From assembly GCA_938002085.1 (NCBI GenBank), contig CALLAT010000067.1, positions 1 through 54,915 of the forward strand: a stretch of 54,915 nt of DNA, written 5' to 3'. The DNA comes from an uncultured Pseudanabaenaceae cyanobacterium (GTDB lineage: Bacteria; Cyanobacteriota; Cyanobacteriia; PCC-9006; JAAUQQ01). The notes under the pieces were generated by a model. The model was given only the letters and a program-made list of their open reading frames with translations. It ran no database searches and was not told the DNA's origin. Shown piece after piece: positions 26,585-35,938 of this stretch (positions within the stretch are counted from its first letter, which is position 1; each line of letters begins with the position of its first letter). The position numbers were made by a program, and so were the translations under genes.

Positions 26585-27511
26585 ATGCTTGTGATGACTG
26601 ACCCTCGCCCCTCGGGTTTGAAAGACTGGTTTGCCCTGCCCAATATCGTTCACCTCAAAGCAGAGGCGGGACGGTTTGAAATTCAAGGGCTAGATCTGTG
26701 GCAAAACTACTGGCGAGATCCCTATCATTTGCTATTGATGCTGCCCTGGCGGCTGTTCTTTCTGCTGCTGACGGCGGGCTACGGCATTGTTAATGCGCTG
26801 TTTGCTTTGGCCTACTTGGCCCAACCGGGGGCGATTGAAAATGCAGAACTAGGTTCCTTTGCCGATGCTTTTTTCTTTAGCGTCCAAACCCTAGGGGCCA
26901 TTGGCTATGGAGCCATGTATCCGACGACGCTTTATACCAATGCCGTCGTGGCGGTGGAAGCCATGGTGAGCATTCTTAGCATTGCCATGATTACGGGCCT
27001 AGCCTTTGCCCGCTTTTCCCGCTCTGATGCGCGGGTGACCTTTAGCCAAGTGGCGGTGGTGGAGCCCTACAACGGCGTTCCCACCTTGATGTTTCGCACC
27101 GCGAACCGTCGCCGTAATCAAATTTTGGAGGCGACCCTCAAGGTGTATTTACTCCGGGATGAGATCTCCCTGGAGGGACAACGAATGCGGCATTTTTATG
27201 AGCTGCCACTGGTGCGCAATGAGACGCCTCGTTTCAGCCTGGGCTGGACGGTGATGCATCCCATTGATGAGCAGAGTCCGCTATGGAATGCCACAGCTGA
27301 ATCTTTAGAACAGCAACGGTCCACCATTGTGATTTCCCTCAGTGGCTTGGATGAGACGGTGATGCAGCCCCTCCATGCCCGCCATGTTTATGCAGTGCGG
27401 GATATTCGCTGGAACCATCGCTTTGTGGACATCATTTACGACACGAAGAATGGCGATCGCTATATCGACTACCGTTATTTCAACGTAGCTGAACCGATCG
27501 CTTCGGATTAA
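26585..27511 (+). CDS. KirBac-type inward-rectifier potassium channel
   Basis: 308 residues. Two membrane helices (about 50-78 and 118-142) flank a pore loop with the filter TLGAIGYGAMYP (KirBac1.1 has TVGYGDM at this place). The cytoplasmic immunoglobulin-like Kir domain runs from about 150 to the end (LMFRTANRRRNQILEATLKV; RWNHRFVDIIY). An amphipathic slide helix region (W-R-D-P-Y-H) precedes the first helix, as in KirBac. It would pass K+ across the plasma or thylakoid membrane. The Ala in place of the Asp after G-Y-G is a small departure. ATG at 26585, single gene. Confidence 0.9.
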   Translation: MLVMTDPRPSGLKDWFALPNIVHLKAEAGRFEIQGLDLWQNYWRDPYHLLLMLPWRLFFLLLTAGYGIVNALFALAYLAQPGAIENAELGSFADAFFFSVQTLGAIGYGAMYPTTLYTNAVVAVEAMVSILSIAMITGLAFARFSRSDARVTFSQVAVVEPYNGVPTLMFRTANRRRNQILEATLKVYLLRDEISLEGQRMRHFYELPLVRNETPRFSLGWTVMHPIDEQSPLWNATAESLEQQRSTIVISLSGLDETVMQPLHARHVYAVRDIRWNHRFVDIIYDTKNGDRYIDYRYFNVAEPIASD

Positions 27512-27793
27512 AGGAAGGCTGGGGCAGAATGCAGCTCTTTCCTGGCCGTTTCCCAGAAAAGTTCTTTGAGACCTCACGAGAGAACAAGCCTCTTTGGAAA
27601 GGGACTGGCCCCCGGCAGCCTTCTAGCATCTGTGCCTAGGGCATGATTCTTAAACGATGGAGATAGGCGACTATCGAAGGATGCCAAGAATCTAGGGTCT
27701 GATTAATTCCCAGTTGTTCCTGAATTTCCCAGTCAATCCCCCCTGGGCAACTCGCAACAGGGTTAAAGGTCCTGCCAGTTTTCGGGAGTCAGG

Positions 27794-29077
27794 ATGAAGA
27801 CTGGATTCCGAGAGAAGAAAGCTCGCTCTGATTGGAACAATCAGCAGCCATATTCCATGTACAAACCCCCACATTCTGAGCAGCCTTCTTCCAAGAGCCA
27901 GGCGGCGGTGACTATCCCAAAGCCTTCGAGAGGTCTGCAAACCAGGCGACGGCCTTTTCTGGTGCTGATGCGCCATTATTGTCCTGCGACACTTCACCGC
28001 CCCGTTATTCGGGTCTTTCGGCGTCTCGGTCGCAAGTGGGACACCAACAGTGGCGATTGGGCTTGGTTAGAACAAAAGCCCATGCCCCTCAAGCTGCTCA
28101 ATCGCAACCTCTGGCGCATTGCGGAGCCTTCCTCTAGCTATTACGTGATGCTGTTTATTTCAGGCATCATTGCGGCTTTGGGGTTACTGGCAGGCAGTGC
28201 GGCGGCCATTATTGGAGCCATGATCGTTGCGCCGCTGATGGGGCCGATTGTGGGCATGGCGTTTGCCATTACAGTGGGCAACCGGCGGTTGTTGAAACGC
28301 TCTGGTATCGCGGTGCTGAGCGGGTCGATTTTGACGGTGGGTACGGCCTATTTCCTATGCAGCATTGTGGGCATTAGCTCTCTTAACCCAGAGATTCTTC
28401 AGCGCACTCAACCAACTTTGATTGATTTAGCCATTGGTCTTGCAGCCGGGGCGGCGGGTGCTTTTGCCCAGACCCGTCGGGAGGTGGCTGATGCTTTGCC
28501 GGGGGTGGCGATCGCCGTGGCCCTCGTTCCACCGCTCAGCGTGATTGGCATTGGTATTGCCTTGGGCTCTGGCACGGTCGCTTGGGGCTCGACACTGCTG
28601 TTTTTAACAAACCTTTCAGGGATTATTCTCAGCGGGGGTTTAGTTTTTATTTGGCAGGAATACGGCTCGCTGAAGCGGGCGAAGCGAGGCTTAACGGCTT
28701 CCACGGCTTTGTTGGCGCTACTGGCTGTTCCCCTGGGTCTCTCCATGCGAGATCTGATTATTGAGGAGAAGGGCCGCTCCATGGTGAACCATATGATTCG
28801 CTCCGAGCTGTTGACCTTTCGCGGCAGTGACATCAGGCGCATTGGCATCCACTCCGATGGGGAGAATTTGAACATCAAGATCGAGGTGGCAGCTCCCGAA
28901 AACTCAATTTCGAGCAATCAAGTTGATTTAGTGCGGCAAGCGCTGGAGAGAAATCTGGAGCGTCCCGTTGAGCTAGAGGTCAATGTGTTTCCCATGGAGG
29001 GGTTTTCTTCCAAGACTCCTGAGGAGCGTGATGTGGGGTTGACCCAGAGAATCAAGCGAGAGATTCGTCGCCTGTAG
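27794..29077 (+). CDS. DUF389 family membrane protein
   Basis: 427 residues. About 110 polar, basic residues come first, longer than usual for the family. The DUF389 core runs from about 115 to 320: SSYYVMLFISGIIAALGLLAG, then G-A-M-I-V-A-P-L-M-G-P-I-V-G, the family signature, and several more helices (about six in total). A soluble alpha/beta C-terminal tail (about 330-427) ends it. The function of DUF389 proteins is not established. ATG at 27794 has GGAG nearby (27784-27787). The gene sits between the Kir channel and htpX on the same strand, suggesting a set of membrane proteins, but the gap of about 280 bases before it argues against tight coupling. Confidence 0.85.
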   Translation: MKTGFREKKARSDWNNQQPYSMYKPPHSEQPSSKSQAAVTIPKPSRGLQTRRRPFLVLMRHYCPATLHRPVIRVFRRLGRKWDTNSGDWAWLEQKPMPLKLLNRNLWRIAEPSSSYYVMLFISGIIAALGLLAGSAAAIIGAMIVAPLMGPIVGMAFAITVGNRRLLKRSGIAVLSGSILTVGTAYFLCSIVGISSLNPEILQRTQPTLIDLAIGLAAGAAGAFAQTRREVADALPGVAIAVALVPPLSVIGIGIALGSGTVAWGSTLLFLTNLSGIILSGGLVFIWQEYGSLKRAKRGLTASTALLALLAVPLGLSMRDLIIEEKGRSMVNHMIRSELLTFRGSDIRRIGIHSDGENLNIKIEVAAPENSISSNQVDLVRQALERNLERPVELEVNVFPMEGFSSKTPEERDVGLTQRIKREIRRL

Positions 29078-29093
29078 GGCCTGCCCAGAGATC

Positions 29094-29125
29094 TTGCGAA
29101 GAAGAGACTTTGCGAAGAAGAGATT
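29094..29125 (+). repeat. Tandem 16-bp repeat upstream of htpX
   Basis: TTGCGAAGAAGAGACT and TTGCGAAGAAGAGATT follow each other directly, one mismatch. It lies between the DUF389 stop and the htpX ribosome binding site. Confidence 0.8.
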
Positions 29126-29164
29126 TGAGTGCAAACCGTTTGTTCAACCTAGGAGTCAGATTGA

Positions 29165-30094
29165 GTGATGGAAATTTCAACAGCTCGTATTAATCAAGTC
29201 AAGACACTGTTGTTGCTGGTTGCCCTCGGAGGCTTGATTGTCCTCACGGGCTATCTTCTGGTGGGGAATGAGCAGGGGCTTTATTACGGCTTGGGCTTTG
29301 CTGCGCTGGGCAGTTTTGCCTCTTGGTTCTACTCTGACCGGGCGGCGCTCTCCGCTTTTAAGGCCCAGCCCACGTCGCGGGAACGGGCACCGGAGTTGTA
29401 TGACCAAATTGAAGTCTTGAGCGATCGCGCTGGCCTGCCCATGCCCACGCTATATATCGTTCCTTCTGAATCACCGAATGCCTTTGCGACGGGGCGCGAC
29501 CCTAACCATGCAGCCGTTGCTGTGACGGAAGGTCTGCTCAAGCTGCTCTCTAAAGAAGAGCTAGATGCCGTCGTGGCCCATGAACTCACCCATGTGCGCA
29601 ATCGGGACACCTTGACCCAAGCCGTTGCGGGAACCCTGGCCGGGGCCTTGACTTATTTGGGACGCATCTTGACCTTTGGTTCCCTCTATTTCCCGGTGAC
29701 GCGTTTAGCCGGTCGGCGGGGCAAGAATCCTATTGTGATTCTGTTTTTGTTGGTGATTGCGCCAGTGGGCGCTGGCCTAATTCGCATGGCTATTTCCAGA
29801 ACGAGGGAATTTGCCGCTGACGAAGGGGCCGCCGAGATTACGGGCAATCCGCTAGCCCTGGTGACGGCCCTGGAGAAGCTAGAGGCCATGGCCCAGAAAG
29901 TGCCCATGCATGGCAACCCGGCGTTTGCCCCAATGTTTATTGTGAATCCTCTCTCAAAGGAAAGTTTGGTGAAGCTGTTCTTAAGCCATCCCCCCACGGC
30001 GGATCGGATTGAGCGACTTGAAGCGATCGCCCAGGCCGAAGCAGCCCCCTCCAGCCCTGAGGCACCAACTGCGACGGAAGCTGTGGCGGCTTAA
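29165..30094 (+). CDS. htpX: M48 family zinc metalloprotease HtpX
   Basis: 309 residues. Two N-terminal membrane helices (about 12-30 and 38-58), the zinc motif HELTH near residue 138 in VVAHELTHVRNRD, two more helices (about 155-215) and the third zinc ligand Glu in REFAADEGAAEI. HtpX is a membrane protease that removes damaged membrane proteins. AGGAG at 29151-29155 is nine bases from GTG 29165 and twelve from ATG 29168, so either start is possible. The C-terminal tail is Ala/Pro/Glu-rich. A strong hairpin follows immediately. Confidence 0.95.
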   Translation: MMEISTARINQVKTLLLLVALGGLIVLTGYLLVGNEQGLYYGLGFAALGSFASWFYSDRAALSAFKAQPTSRERAPELYDQIEVLSDRAGLPMPTLYIVPSESPNAFATGRDPNHAAVAVTEGLLKLLSKEELDAVVAHELTHVRNRDTLTQAVAGTLAGALTYLGRILTFGSLYFPVTRLAGRRGKNPIVILFLLVIAPVGAGLIRMAISRTREFAADEGAAEITGNPLALVTALEKLEAMAQKVPMHGNPAFAPMFIVNPLSKESLVKLFLSHPPTADRIERLEAIAQAEAAPSSPEAPTATEAVAA

Positions 30095-30099
30095 ATGGC

Positions 30100-30138
30100 G
30101 GCCTGTGAATCCAGCTGCGATGGATTCACAGGCCGCTG
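30100..30138 (+). terminator. Hairpin after htpX
   Basis: CGGCCTGTGAATCC pairs with GGATTCACAGGCCG around a nine-base loop, a few bases after the htpX stop. It lacks a T run but is long and exact. Confidence 0.6.
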
Positions 30139-30283
30139 AAATAGCAGTTGGCAATGCTGAGCTATGGGAATGGGATCGATGGAAATCCAAGGCTGAATGG
30201 CGAAGAAGCATTGAGCCAGTTGGTGACGCAATAGGATCGTAGACAATCTGTCCCTGGGGTAAACAATCGAGTTGAACTTAGCC

Positions 30284-30310
30284 TTGTCACATGCAGCTAC
30301 GAACTAAAAT
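30284..30310 (+). promoter_or_regulatory. Possible promoter of the candidate small RNA
   Basis: TTGTCA at 30284-30289 and TAAAAT at 30305-30310 with 15 bases between, slightly short of the usual 16-18. Expected start near 30316. Confidence 0.35.
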
Positions 30311-30312
30311 AA

Positions 30313-30427
30313 ATCCCTCTGAAACCTTCTGGTAGCAGGGGATGCAATCGTTATCTCAATTCAATCCGTTTATTGCTGCTTCCCCAGCTGCTTCTCCTCA
30401 GTGACAGGCGGCTGGGGAATTGTTTTG
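30313..30427 (+). ncRNA. Candidate small RNA or transcribed leader
   Basis: Two hairpins flank a single-stranded stretch. The first uses ATCCCTCTG (30313-30321) and CAGGGGAT (30336-30343) with an inner ACC-TTCT-GGT stem. The second pairs TTCCCCAGCTGC (30380-30391) with GCGGCTGGGGAA (30408-30419), one G-T wobble, and is followed by TTGTTTTG, a good intrinsic terminator. The loop of the second hairpin contains CTCCTCA, complementary to a Shine-Dalgarno. No ORF of note lies inside. It could be a free regulator of about 110 nucleotides or an attenuator for purL. It does not match Yfr1 or Yfr2 well. Confidence 0.4.
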
Positions 30428-30692
30428 TCTGGTGACAGACTCATAACGCCTGTAGGACATTCACGATTCCCATGACGGTTTGTTTTAAACCTGATAGGTA
30501 ACGACGGGGCCGAAGGGACCACGGGGGACCATGGTGGTACGTGAAGTCCGATAGGTTTGGCTATCGTTCTGCAACGCGATCGCCCTCGCTAACCAACCGA
30601 CCGATAGAATTGGACCTGTCACGCGGGGCGATTTTGTTCTGGGCATCGCTGGCGAATTCCAGAACCCATCGAGCCCGTCTTCAGATTCTTCG

Positions 30693-33053
30693 ATGCCCAT
30701 GTCTGCTACCGATTCTGCCGCTGCTCCTGCCAATTATGCCTCTACGCCTTTTGAGCATAAGGTCATTGCATCGGAGGGGATTAAGCCCAATGAATATGAT
30801 GCGATTTGCGATCGCCTAGGCCGTCACCCCAACCGGGCTGAACTGGGTATGTTCGGTGTGATGTGGTCGGAGCATTGCTGCTACAAGAACTCCCGCCCGC
30901 TGCTGAGCCAGTTCCCTACTACGGGGAAGCGCGTTCTGGTTGGCCCAGGCGAGAATGCAGGTGTGGTGGATTTTGGAGAAGGCCTGCGTCTGGCCTTCAA
31001 GGTGGAGTCCCATAACCACCCTTCCGCTGTGGAGCCGTTCCAGGGCGCAGCCACGGGGGTGGGGGGCATTTTGCGGGATATCTTCACCATGGGGGCGCGG
31101 CCTCTGGCGGTGCTGAATTCTTTGCGTTTTGGTGATTTGGAAGATGCCAAGACCCGGCGCTTGTTTGAAGGGGTGGTGGCGGGGATTAGTCACTATGGCA
31201 ACTGCGTGGGCGTGCCCACAGTGGGGGGCGAAGTTTATTTCGATAAGGCCTACAGCGGCAATCCCCTGGTAAATGCCATGGCGATCGGGCTGATGGAAAC
31301 TGATGACATCGTTAAAGCTGGAGCCTCTGGCATCGGTAACCCGGTGCTCTATGTGGGCTCCACCACGGGGCGCGATGGCATGGGCGGGGCCAGCTTTGCC
31401 AGTGCGGAGCTCACCGATGAGTCCATGGACGATCGCCCCGCTGTGCAAGTGGGCGACCCCTTCCTGGAAAAGTCCTTAATTGAAGCCTGCCTCGAAGCCT
31501 TTAAAACGGGTGCGGTCGTCGCAGCCCAAGACATGGGCGCAGCGGGCCTAACCTGCTCCACCTCAGAAATGGCCTTTAGCGGCGGCGTAGGCGTTGAGCT
31601 TGACCTCGACCTAATTCCTGAGCGGGAATCGGGCATGGTGCCCTATGAATATCTGCTGTCTGAATCCCAGGAGCGAATGCTCTTTGTCGCTGAGAAGGGT
31701 CGGGAGCAGGAGCTAATCGACATCTTCCATCGCTGGGAGCTGCAAGCCGTTGTGGCGGGGCAAATTATTGAGGAGCCCATTGTTCGCATCCTGTTTGAGG
31801 GTGAAGTAGCGGCAGAAGTCTCTGCTAGTGCCCTGGCGGACAATACGCCGATCTATAAGCGGGAGCTGCCTGATGAGCCTCCGGCCTATGCCCAGGCGGC
31901 TTGGAAGTGGAGCGAGGCTGACTTACCCGAGGCCACGGCGACTGGCGTGGCAGGTCAGAGCTGGAATGAGCTGCTGAATACCCTGCTGGATACGCCGACC
32001 ATCGCTTCCAAGCGCTGGGTCTATCGCCAGTACGACCATCAGGTGCAGAACAACACGGTGTTTATGCCGGGTGGAGCTGATGCCGCTGTAGTGCGCCTGC
32101 GTCCGGTGAATAATCCCGATGTCAACAGTCAACGAGGTGTGGCAGCAACCCTGGACTGCAACCCCCGCTACGTCTATCTGCATCCCTACGAAGGCGCCAA
32201 GATGGCAGTGGCTGAGGCAGCGCGCAATCTCAGCTGTGTGGGGGGCGAGCCAGTTGCTGTGACTGACAACCTCAACTTTGGTAGCCCTGAGAAGCCCATT
32301 GGCTACTGGCAGCTTGCTGAAGCTTGTCGGGGCCTATCGGAGGCCTGTCGCGAGTTCGATACGCCGGTGACGGGCGGTAATGTGTCGCTCTATAACGAGA
32401 CCCTGGACAGTGACGGCAAGCCCCAGCCCATCTGGCCAACGCCCGTGGTGGGCATGGTGGGATTGATTGAGGATCTGGACCGCATTGCCAGCCAGGGGTG
32501 GAAGGCTGAGGGCGATGCTATTTATCTGCTCGGTGCTGCGCCCAATGACGGCAGTGATGGCTTGACGCTGGGGGCTTCAGAATATCTGGCCTCGGTCCAT
32601 GACACCGTGGCAGGAATGCCGCCGATTGTGGACTTTGCCCTGGAGGCTAAGGTGCAGAAGGCCTGTCGTGACGGCATTGCCCAGGGCTGGGTGGCCAGTG
32701 CCCATGATTGTGCTGAGGGTGGCTTGGCTGTTGCCCTGGCAGAGTCTTGCATTGCTGGGGAGAAGGGGGCTGAGGTTCAGCTGGATGGAGCGGGGGTGCG
32801 CGGCGATCGCCTCCTGTTTGCCGAAGGCGGAGCCCGCATTCTGGTGACTGTTGCGGCTGCAAATAGCGCTGCTTGGGAGTCCCATCTGAACGAAGCCCTG
32901 GCTGGCAACTGGCAGAAGCTAGGAGAGGTGAAGGGCGATCACCTCACCATCACGGCTGTCCAGACAACAGCCGCCCAGCCCATGATTGACGCTTCCGTGG
33001 CAGAGATGGCCGGGACTTGGGGGACTGCGATCGAGCGTCGCCTTGAGGCTTAA
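30693..33053 (+). CDS. purL: Phosphoribosylformylglycinamidine synthase subunit PurL
   Basis: 786 residues, normal for the small PurL of the PurLQS complex. It makes formylglycinamidine ribotide from FGAR, ATP and glutamine-derived ammonia. Visible signatures include the N-terminal [17 protein letters not shown], the ATP-binding [40 protein letters not shown], and the second-half [17 protein letters not shown] and [14 protein letters not shown] codons at 30693 and 30699 are both possible. purF lies 655 bases downstream on the same strand; this purL-purF neighbourhood is common in cyanobacteria. The gap holds a possible terminator, so they need not be one transcript. Confidence 0.97.
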   Translation: MPMSATDSAAAPANYASTPFEHKVIASEGIKPNEYDAICDRLGRHPNRAELGMFGVMWSEHCCYKNSRPLLSQFPTTGKRVLVGPGENAGVVDFGEGLRLAFKVESHNHPSAVEPFQGAATGVGGILRDIFTMGARPLAVLNSLRFGDLEDAKTRRLFEGVVAGISHYGNCVGVPTVGGEVYFDKAYSGNPLVNAMAIGLMETDDIVKAGASGIGNPVLYVGSTTGRDGMGGASFASAELTDESMDDRPAVQVGDPFLEKSLIEACLEAFKTGAVVAAQDMGAAGLTCSTSEMAFSGGVGVELDLDLIPERESGMVPYEYLLSESQERMLFVAEKGREQELIDIFHRWELQAVVAGQIIEEPIVRILFEGEVAAEVSASALADNTPIYKRELPDEPPAYAQAAWKWSEADLPEATATGVAGQSWNELLNTLLDTPTIASKRWVYRQYDHQVQNNTVFMPGGADAAVVRLRPVNNPDVNSQRGVAATLDCNPRYVYLHPYEGAKMAVAEAARNLSCVGGEPVAVTDNLNFGSPEKPIGYWQLAEACRGLSEACREFDTPVTGGNVSLYNETLDSDGKPQPIWPTPVVGMVGLIEDLDRIASQGWKAEGDAIYLLGAAPNDGSDGLTLGASEYLASVHDTVAGMPPIVDFALEAKVQKACRDGIAQGWVASAHDCAEGGLAVALAESCIAGEKGAEVQLDGAGVRGDRLLFAEGGARILVTVAAANSAAWESHLNEALAGNWQKLGEVKGDHLTITAVQTTAAQPMIDASVAEMAGTWGTAIERRLEA

Positions 33054-33268
33054 ACACCATCAGGTCTTCTCTCTTTTCAAGGGGAATGGAAAGGGCTCAA
33101 CTGTTGCTATTTCAACCCTTGTCTAGAGGAGGTCGAGAGAGGGCTGCTGCTGACTTGCGATCGCCTCAGCCCCTTCTGACAAGGGATGAACCCAATGAGT
33201 AAGAGCCCAACCAAGGAGCAATAAATTCTTGCTTCTTGGGTCACTGACAGGCCTTGTTTCAGGCCGTC

Positions 33269-33302
33269 TCCTAGGGGCGAGAATTTCGCAGATCCCCTAG
33301 GA
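33269..33302 (+). terminator. Hairpin between purL and purF
   Basis: Nine exact pairs, TCCTAGGGG with CCCCTAGGA, around a 16-base loop; the following TTCGTCTTAAAAT is only mildly T-rich. Probably ends purL transcripts in part. Confidence 0.45.
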
Positions 33303-33479
33303 TTCGTCTTAAAATGATTAAATTATTATTAAAGTTGGTTTGTCATTGAGTAATTTGTTGGCTATTCCCAGCATCCGCTGAAAATGCTGAATTACTCTCC
33401 CAGATAGCGTTACCCTGGTTCCAGGGCCTGTGAGCTTTCTTTATGGGATGAATTGGATCAACCCACAGAAGATACTTTG

Positions 33480-33499
33480 GTAACGTTGTGTAACGTTGG
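33480..33499. repeat. GTAACGTTG direct repeat upstream of purF
   Basis: GTAACGTTGT and GTAACGTTGG stand end to end. Each contains the palindrome AACGTT, so together they look like a ten-base-phased protein-binding site about 210 bases before the purF start. Confidence 0.5.
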
Positions 33500-33708
33500 A
33501 AATTGAGTCCAATTTCTAGGATTGCCCAACCGTTCGGAATTCTTTTGTCCTCGGACCTTCTGGTTCGTTCGGGTTCCGGTTTGAAGGACATGACCGATGT
33601 TCATTTTCTCAGGGGAGTCGCAGCCTGGCTGCCTCCTGTAGCCTCAGTGAGCTTCGGCTTACTGTCGGTGAGTTTCCGCTATCGCCATATTTGGAGTCAA
33701 TCGCACCC

Positions 33709-35292
33709 ATGATGCCTAACGCTGCTGACGCTGGTTCTTTTGGTGACGTTGAGCTGAACACCATGGGGGATGATGCTGCTTGTCTTGCTACTAGCATTTC
33801 TGAGGAGCGGCCAGATAAGCCCGAAGAGGCCTGCGGTGTCTTTGGCGTTTATGCGACGCCTGCATTTGATGTGGCTAGGCTGGCTTATTTCGGAATCTAT
33901 GCGTTGCAGCATCGAGGCCAAGAGTCGGCTGGTATCTCGGTGTTTAGCCGCAGTGGCGATACAACTGAGGTGAAGACCCATAAACATATGGGCTTGGTTT
34001 CCCAGGTGTTTAACGAAGATATCTTGGATGGCATGAAGGGCTACATGTCCGTGGCCCATACCCGCTATTCCACCACGGGCTCTAGCCATGCGGGTAATGC
34101 GCAACCGGCAGTGATTGAGACCCAGAAAGGTGATTTTGCCCTGGCCCACAATGGCAATTTGGTGAATACCCTGGCGCTCAAGCAGGATTTGGTTAAGCGA
34201 GGGTTGGATACCAACACCACGACCGATTCGGAAATGATTGCCTTGGAAATTGCCGAGGGCATTAAGGCGGGGCAGTCTTGGCAGGACGCGGGGATAGATG
34301 CCTTCCGCAAGTCTGAAGGCGCTTTCAGTCTGGTCATCGGTACTCCCGAAGGCATGATGGGGGTGCGCGATCCCAATGGCATTCGCCCCCTGGTGATTGG
34401 CACATTGGAAAATCCCGATGGTCCTCCGGGTCAACTGCTCTACGTTTTGGCTTCGGAGACCTGCGGCCTCGATATTATCGGTGCTTCCTATCTGCGGGAT
34501 GTTGAGCCAGGCGAGATGGTTTGGATTGATGAGTCCGGCATGGCGTCCCACATGTGGGCCGAGAAGCCAGAGCCTAAGCTCTGTGTCTTCGAAATGATTT
34601 ACTTTGCCCGGCCTGATAGCCATTTCCATGGCGAGACGCTGTATTCTTACCGCCGCCGCATCGGTCAAATCCTGGCCCAGGAGCATCCCATTGAGGCGGA
34701 TATGGTGATGGGGGTTCCAGATTCTGGCATTCCAGCGGCGATCGGCTATGCGGAGGAGTCGGGCATTCCCTATGAGGAAGGCTTGATTAAGAATCGCTAC
34801 GTGGGCCGCACCTTTATTCAGCCCAGTCAGATTATGCGGGAAGCGGGCATTCGCATGAAGCTCAATCCCCTTAAAGATGTCCTCCAGGGCAAGCGCATTA
34901 TTGTGGTGGATGACTCGATTGTGCGGGGCAATACTAGCCGCAAGCTCGTTCAGGCCCTGCGGGAGGCTGGAGCGAAGGAAGTCCATATGCGCATTTCTTC
35001 TCCGCCCATCACTCACCCCTGCTTCTACGGCATTGATACGGATTCCCAGGAACAGCTAATTGCTGCGACGAAGACGGTGGCTGAGATTGAGGAACAGATT
35101 AAGGTGGATACCCTGGGCTATCTGAGCATTGATGGCATGCTCAAGGCGACTCAGGAGAACGTGGATCATTTCTGCCATGCTTGCTTTAGCGGCAAGTATC
35201 CCGTGGATATTCCCGATGAACTGCGGGGATCTAAGCTCATGCTGGAGAAGGCTGGGGTGGCTGCGGAACCGGAGTTTAGCGCGATTGCCTAG
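33709..35292 (+). CDS. purF: Amidophosphoribosyltransferase PurF
   Basis: 527 residues from ATG at 33709 (GGAG twelve bases before it); a TTG at 33691 is the longer alternative. First committed step of purine synthesis, PRPP plus glutamine to phosphoribosylamine. The glutaminase nucleophile is the Cys of EEACGVFGVYA near residue 42, so a propeptide of about 41 residues must be removed. Also seen: YALQHRGQESAGI, HTRYSTTGSS, the PRPP motif VVDDSIVRGNTS, and C-terminal cysteines (HFCHACFSGKY) fitting the Fe-S form of the enzyme found in Bacillus and cyanobacteria. A small hairpin (35353-35367) follows. Confidence 0.97.
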   Translation: MMPNAADAGSFGDVELNTMGDDAACLATSISEERPDKPEEACGVFGVYATPAFDVARLAYFGIYALQHRGQESAGISVFSRSGDTTEVKTHKHMGLVSQVFNEDILDGMKGYMSVAHTRYSTTGSSHAGNAQPAVIETQKGDFALAHNGNLVNTLALKQDLVKRGLDTNTTTDSEMIALEIAEGIKAGQSWQDAGIDAFRKSEGAFSLVIGTPEGMMGVRDPNGIRPLVIGTLENPDGPPGQLLYVLASETCGLDIIGASYLRDVEPGEMVWIDESGMASHMWAEKPEPKLCVFEMIYFARPDSHFHGETLYSYRRRIGQILAQEHPIEADMVMGVPDSGIPAAIGYAEESGIPYEEGLIKNRYVGRTFIQPSQIMREAGIRMKLNPLKDVLQGKRIIVVDDSIVRGNTSRKLVQALREAGAKEVHMRISSPPITHPCFYGIDTDSQEQLIAATKTVAEIEEQIKVDTLGYLSIDGMLKATQENVDHFCHACFSGKYPVDIPDELRGSKLMLEKAGVAAEPEFSAIA

Positions 35293-35352
35293 CAATCTTT
35301 CGCAGGGATCGCTTAGCCAGCTTCCGTAGGAACGGTCGAACGGATTAAACTC

Positions 35353-35371
35353 AGCCAGTCTGGCTGTCTTT
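35353..35371 (+). terminator. Weak terminator after purF
   Basis: CAGCCA and TGGCTG form a six-base stem with a three-base loop, followed by TCTTT. Confidence 0.4.
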
Positions 35372-35491
35372 GGGCAGAGCATTTGCCTGGATAGGGGGAG
35401 AAGACCGAACATTTTGTTTGTTTTCTAGCCCTATCCAAATCTGGAGCGTCCTTTCATAATGAAGGGGAATTGATTGCCGGAGGCTTTTGGG

Positions 35492-35851
35492 ATGCATACA
35501 ACTTACGATTCGGATAAGCGCAAGTTGCTCTCGGCAATTTGCCATGGCTGTGGCTTTTTTGGCCTGTCCTTTATTTCCATTGGCATTCCCATTGCCATCA
35601 TGCTGGTGTCCGATGACCCGGTGGTTAAGGATAGTGCGAAGGAATCCATTAGCTTTCACATCAACCTTTGGGTGCTAGGTGGTGTGTTGGGCTTCCTCTA
35701 CTTCATCTTGATCGGTTGGCTCTTGTCACCGATTTTGATTCCTGTCGGTTTGTTCTATAACTTCGCTTTGCCTGCTTTTGCGGTGTATCGCAGTTTGACG
35801 GCACCGGATGAGGTGTTTAAGTATCCTTTCATTTTCCGTTTGCCTTTGTAG
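35492..35851 (+). CDS. DUF4870 family small membrane protein
   Basis: 119 residues from ATG at 35492, which has GGAGG eight bases upstream; this fixes the start better than the TTG at 35474. The protein is mostly membrane: three hydrophobic segments (about 15-35, 55-78 and 80-105) separated by short loops, with DDPVVKDSAKESISFHINLW, the typical DUF4870 turn. Family function is not known; members are often near lipid or envelope genes. A strong terminator follows. Confidence 0.85.
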   Translation: MHTTYDSDKRKLLSAICHGCGFFGLSFISIGIPIAIMLVSDDPVVKDSAKESISFHINLWVLGGVLGFLYFILIGWLLSPILIPVGLFYNFALPAFAVYRSLTAPDEVFKYPFIFRLPL

Positions 35852-35897
35852 TTAAAAGGTTGGTCTTGCAACCTTCGCTGATTTAGACTTTTGTCTG

Positions 35898-35938
35898 GAG
35901 CGGGAAATGCACTCGATGCATTTCCCGCTTTCTGTTTG
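35898..35938 (+). terminator. Rho-independent terminator of the DUF4870 gene
   Basis: AGCGGGAAATGCA pairs exactly with TGCATTTCCCGCT around a five-base loop, followed by TTCTGTTT. Confidence 0.9.

Larger units (their letters stand above)
30139..30692. other. Spacer between htpX and purL
   Basis: About 550 bases without a protein gene I can support. The middle holds a candidate small RNA with its own promoter-like boxes and terminator (30284-30427). The rest, 30428-30692, must contain the purL promoter, but no clear -35/-10 pair stands out. Confidence 0.5.
33054..33708. other. Spacer between purL and purF
   Basis: About 650 bases with no convincing gene on either strand. It holds a hairpin with arms TCCTAGGGG (33269-33277) and CCCCTAGGA (33294-33302), an AT-rich stretch at 33305-33350 that may belong to a promoter, and a direct repeat GTAACGTTG at 33480-33499. 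The rest looks like plain leader sequence of purF. Confidence 0.45.

Noticed and set aside
30385..30405. Resemblance of the CTCCTCA loop to the Yfr1 small RNA core
   Set aside because: The known Yfr1 core is a longer unpaired ACTCCTCACAC between two stems; here the match is shorter and inside the terminator loop.
33697..35016. 439-codon minus-strand frame across purF
   Set aside because: It is the antisense shadow of an unmistakable PurF enzyme.
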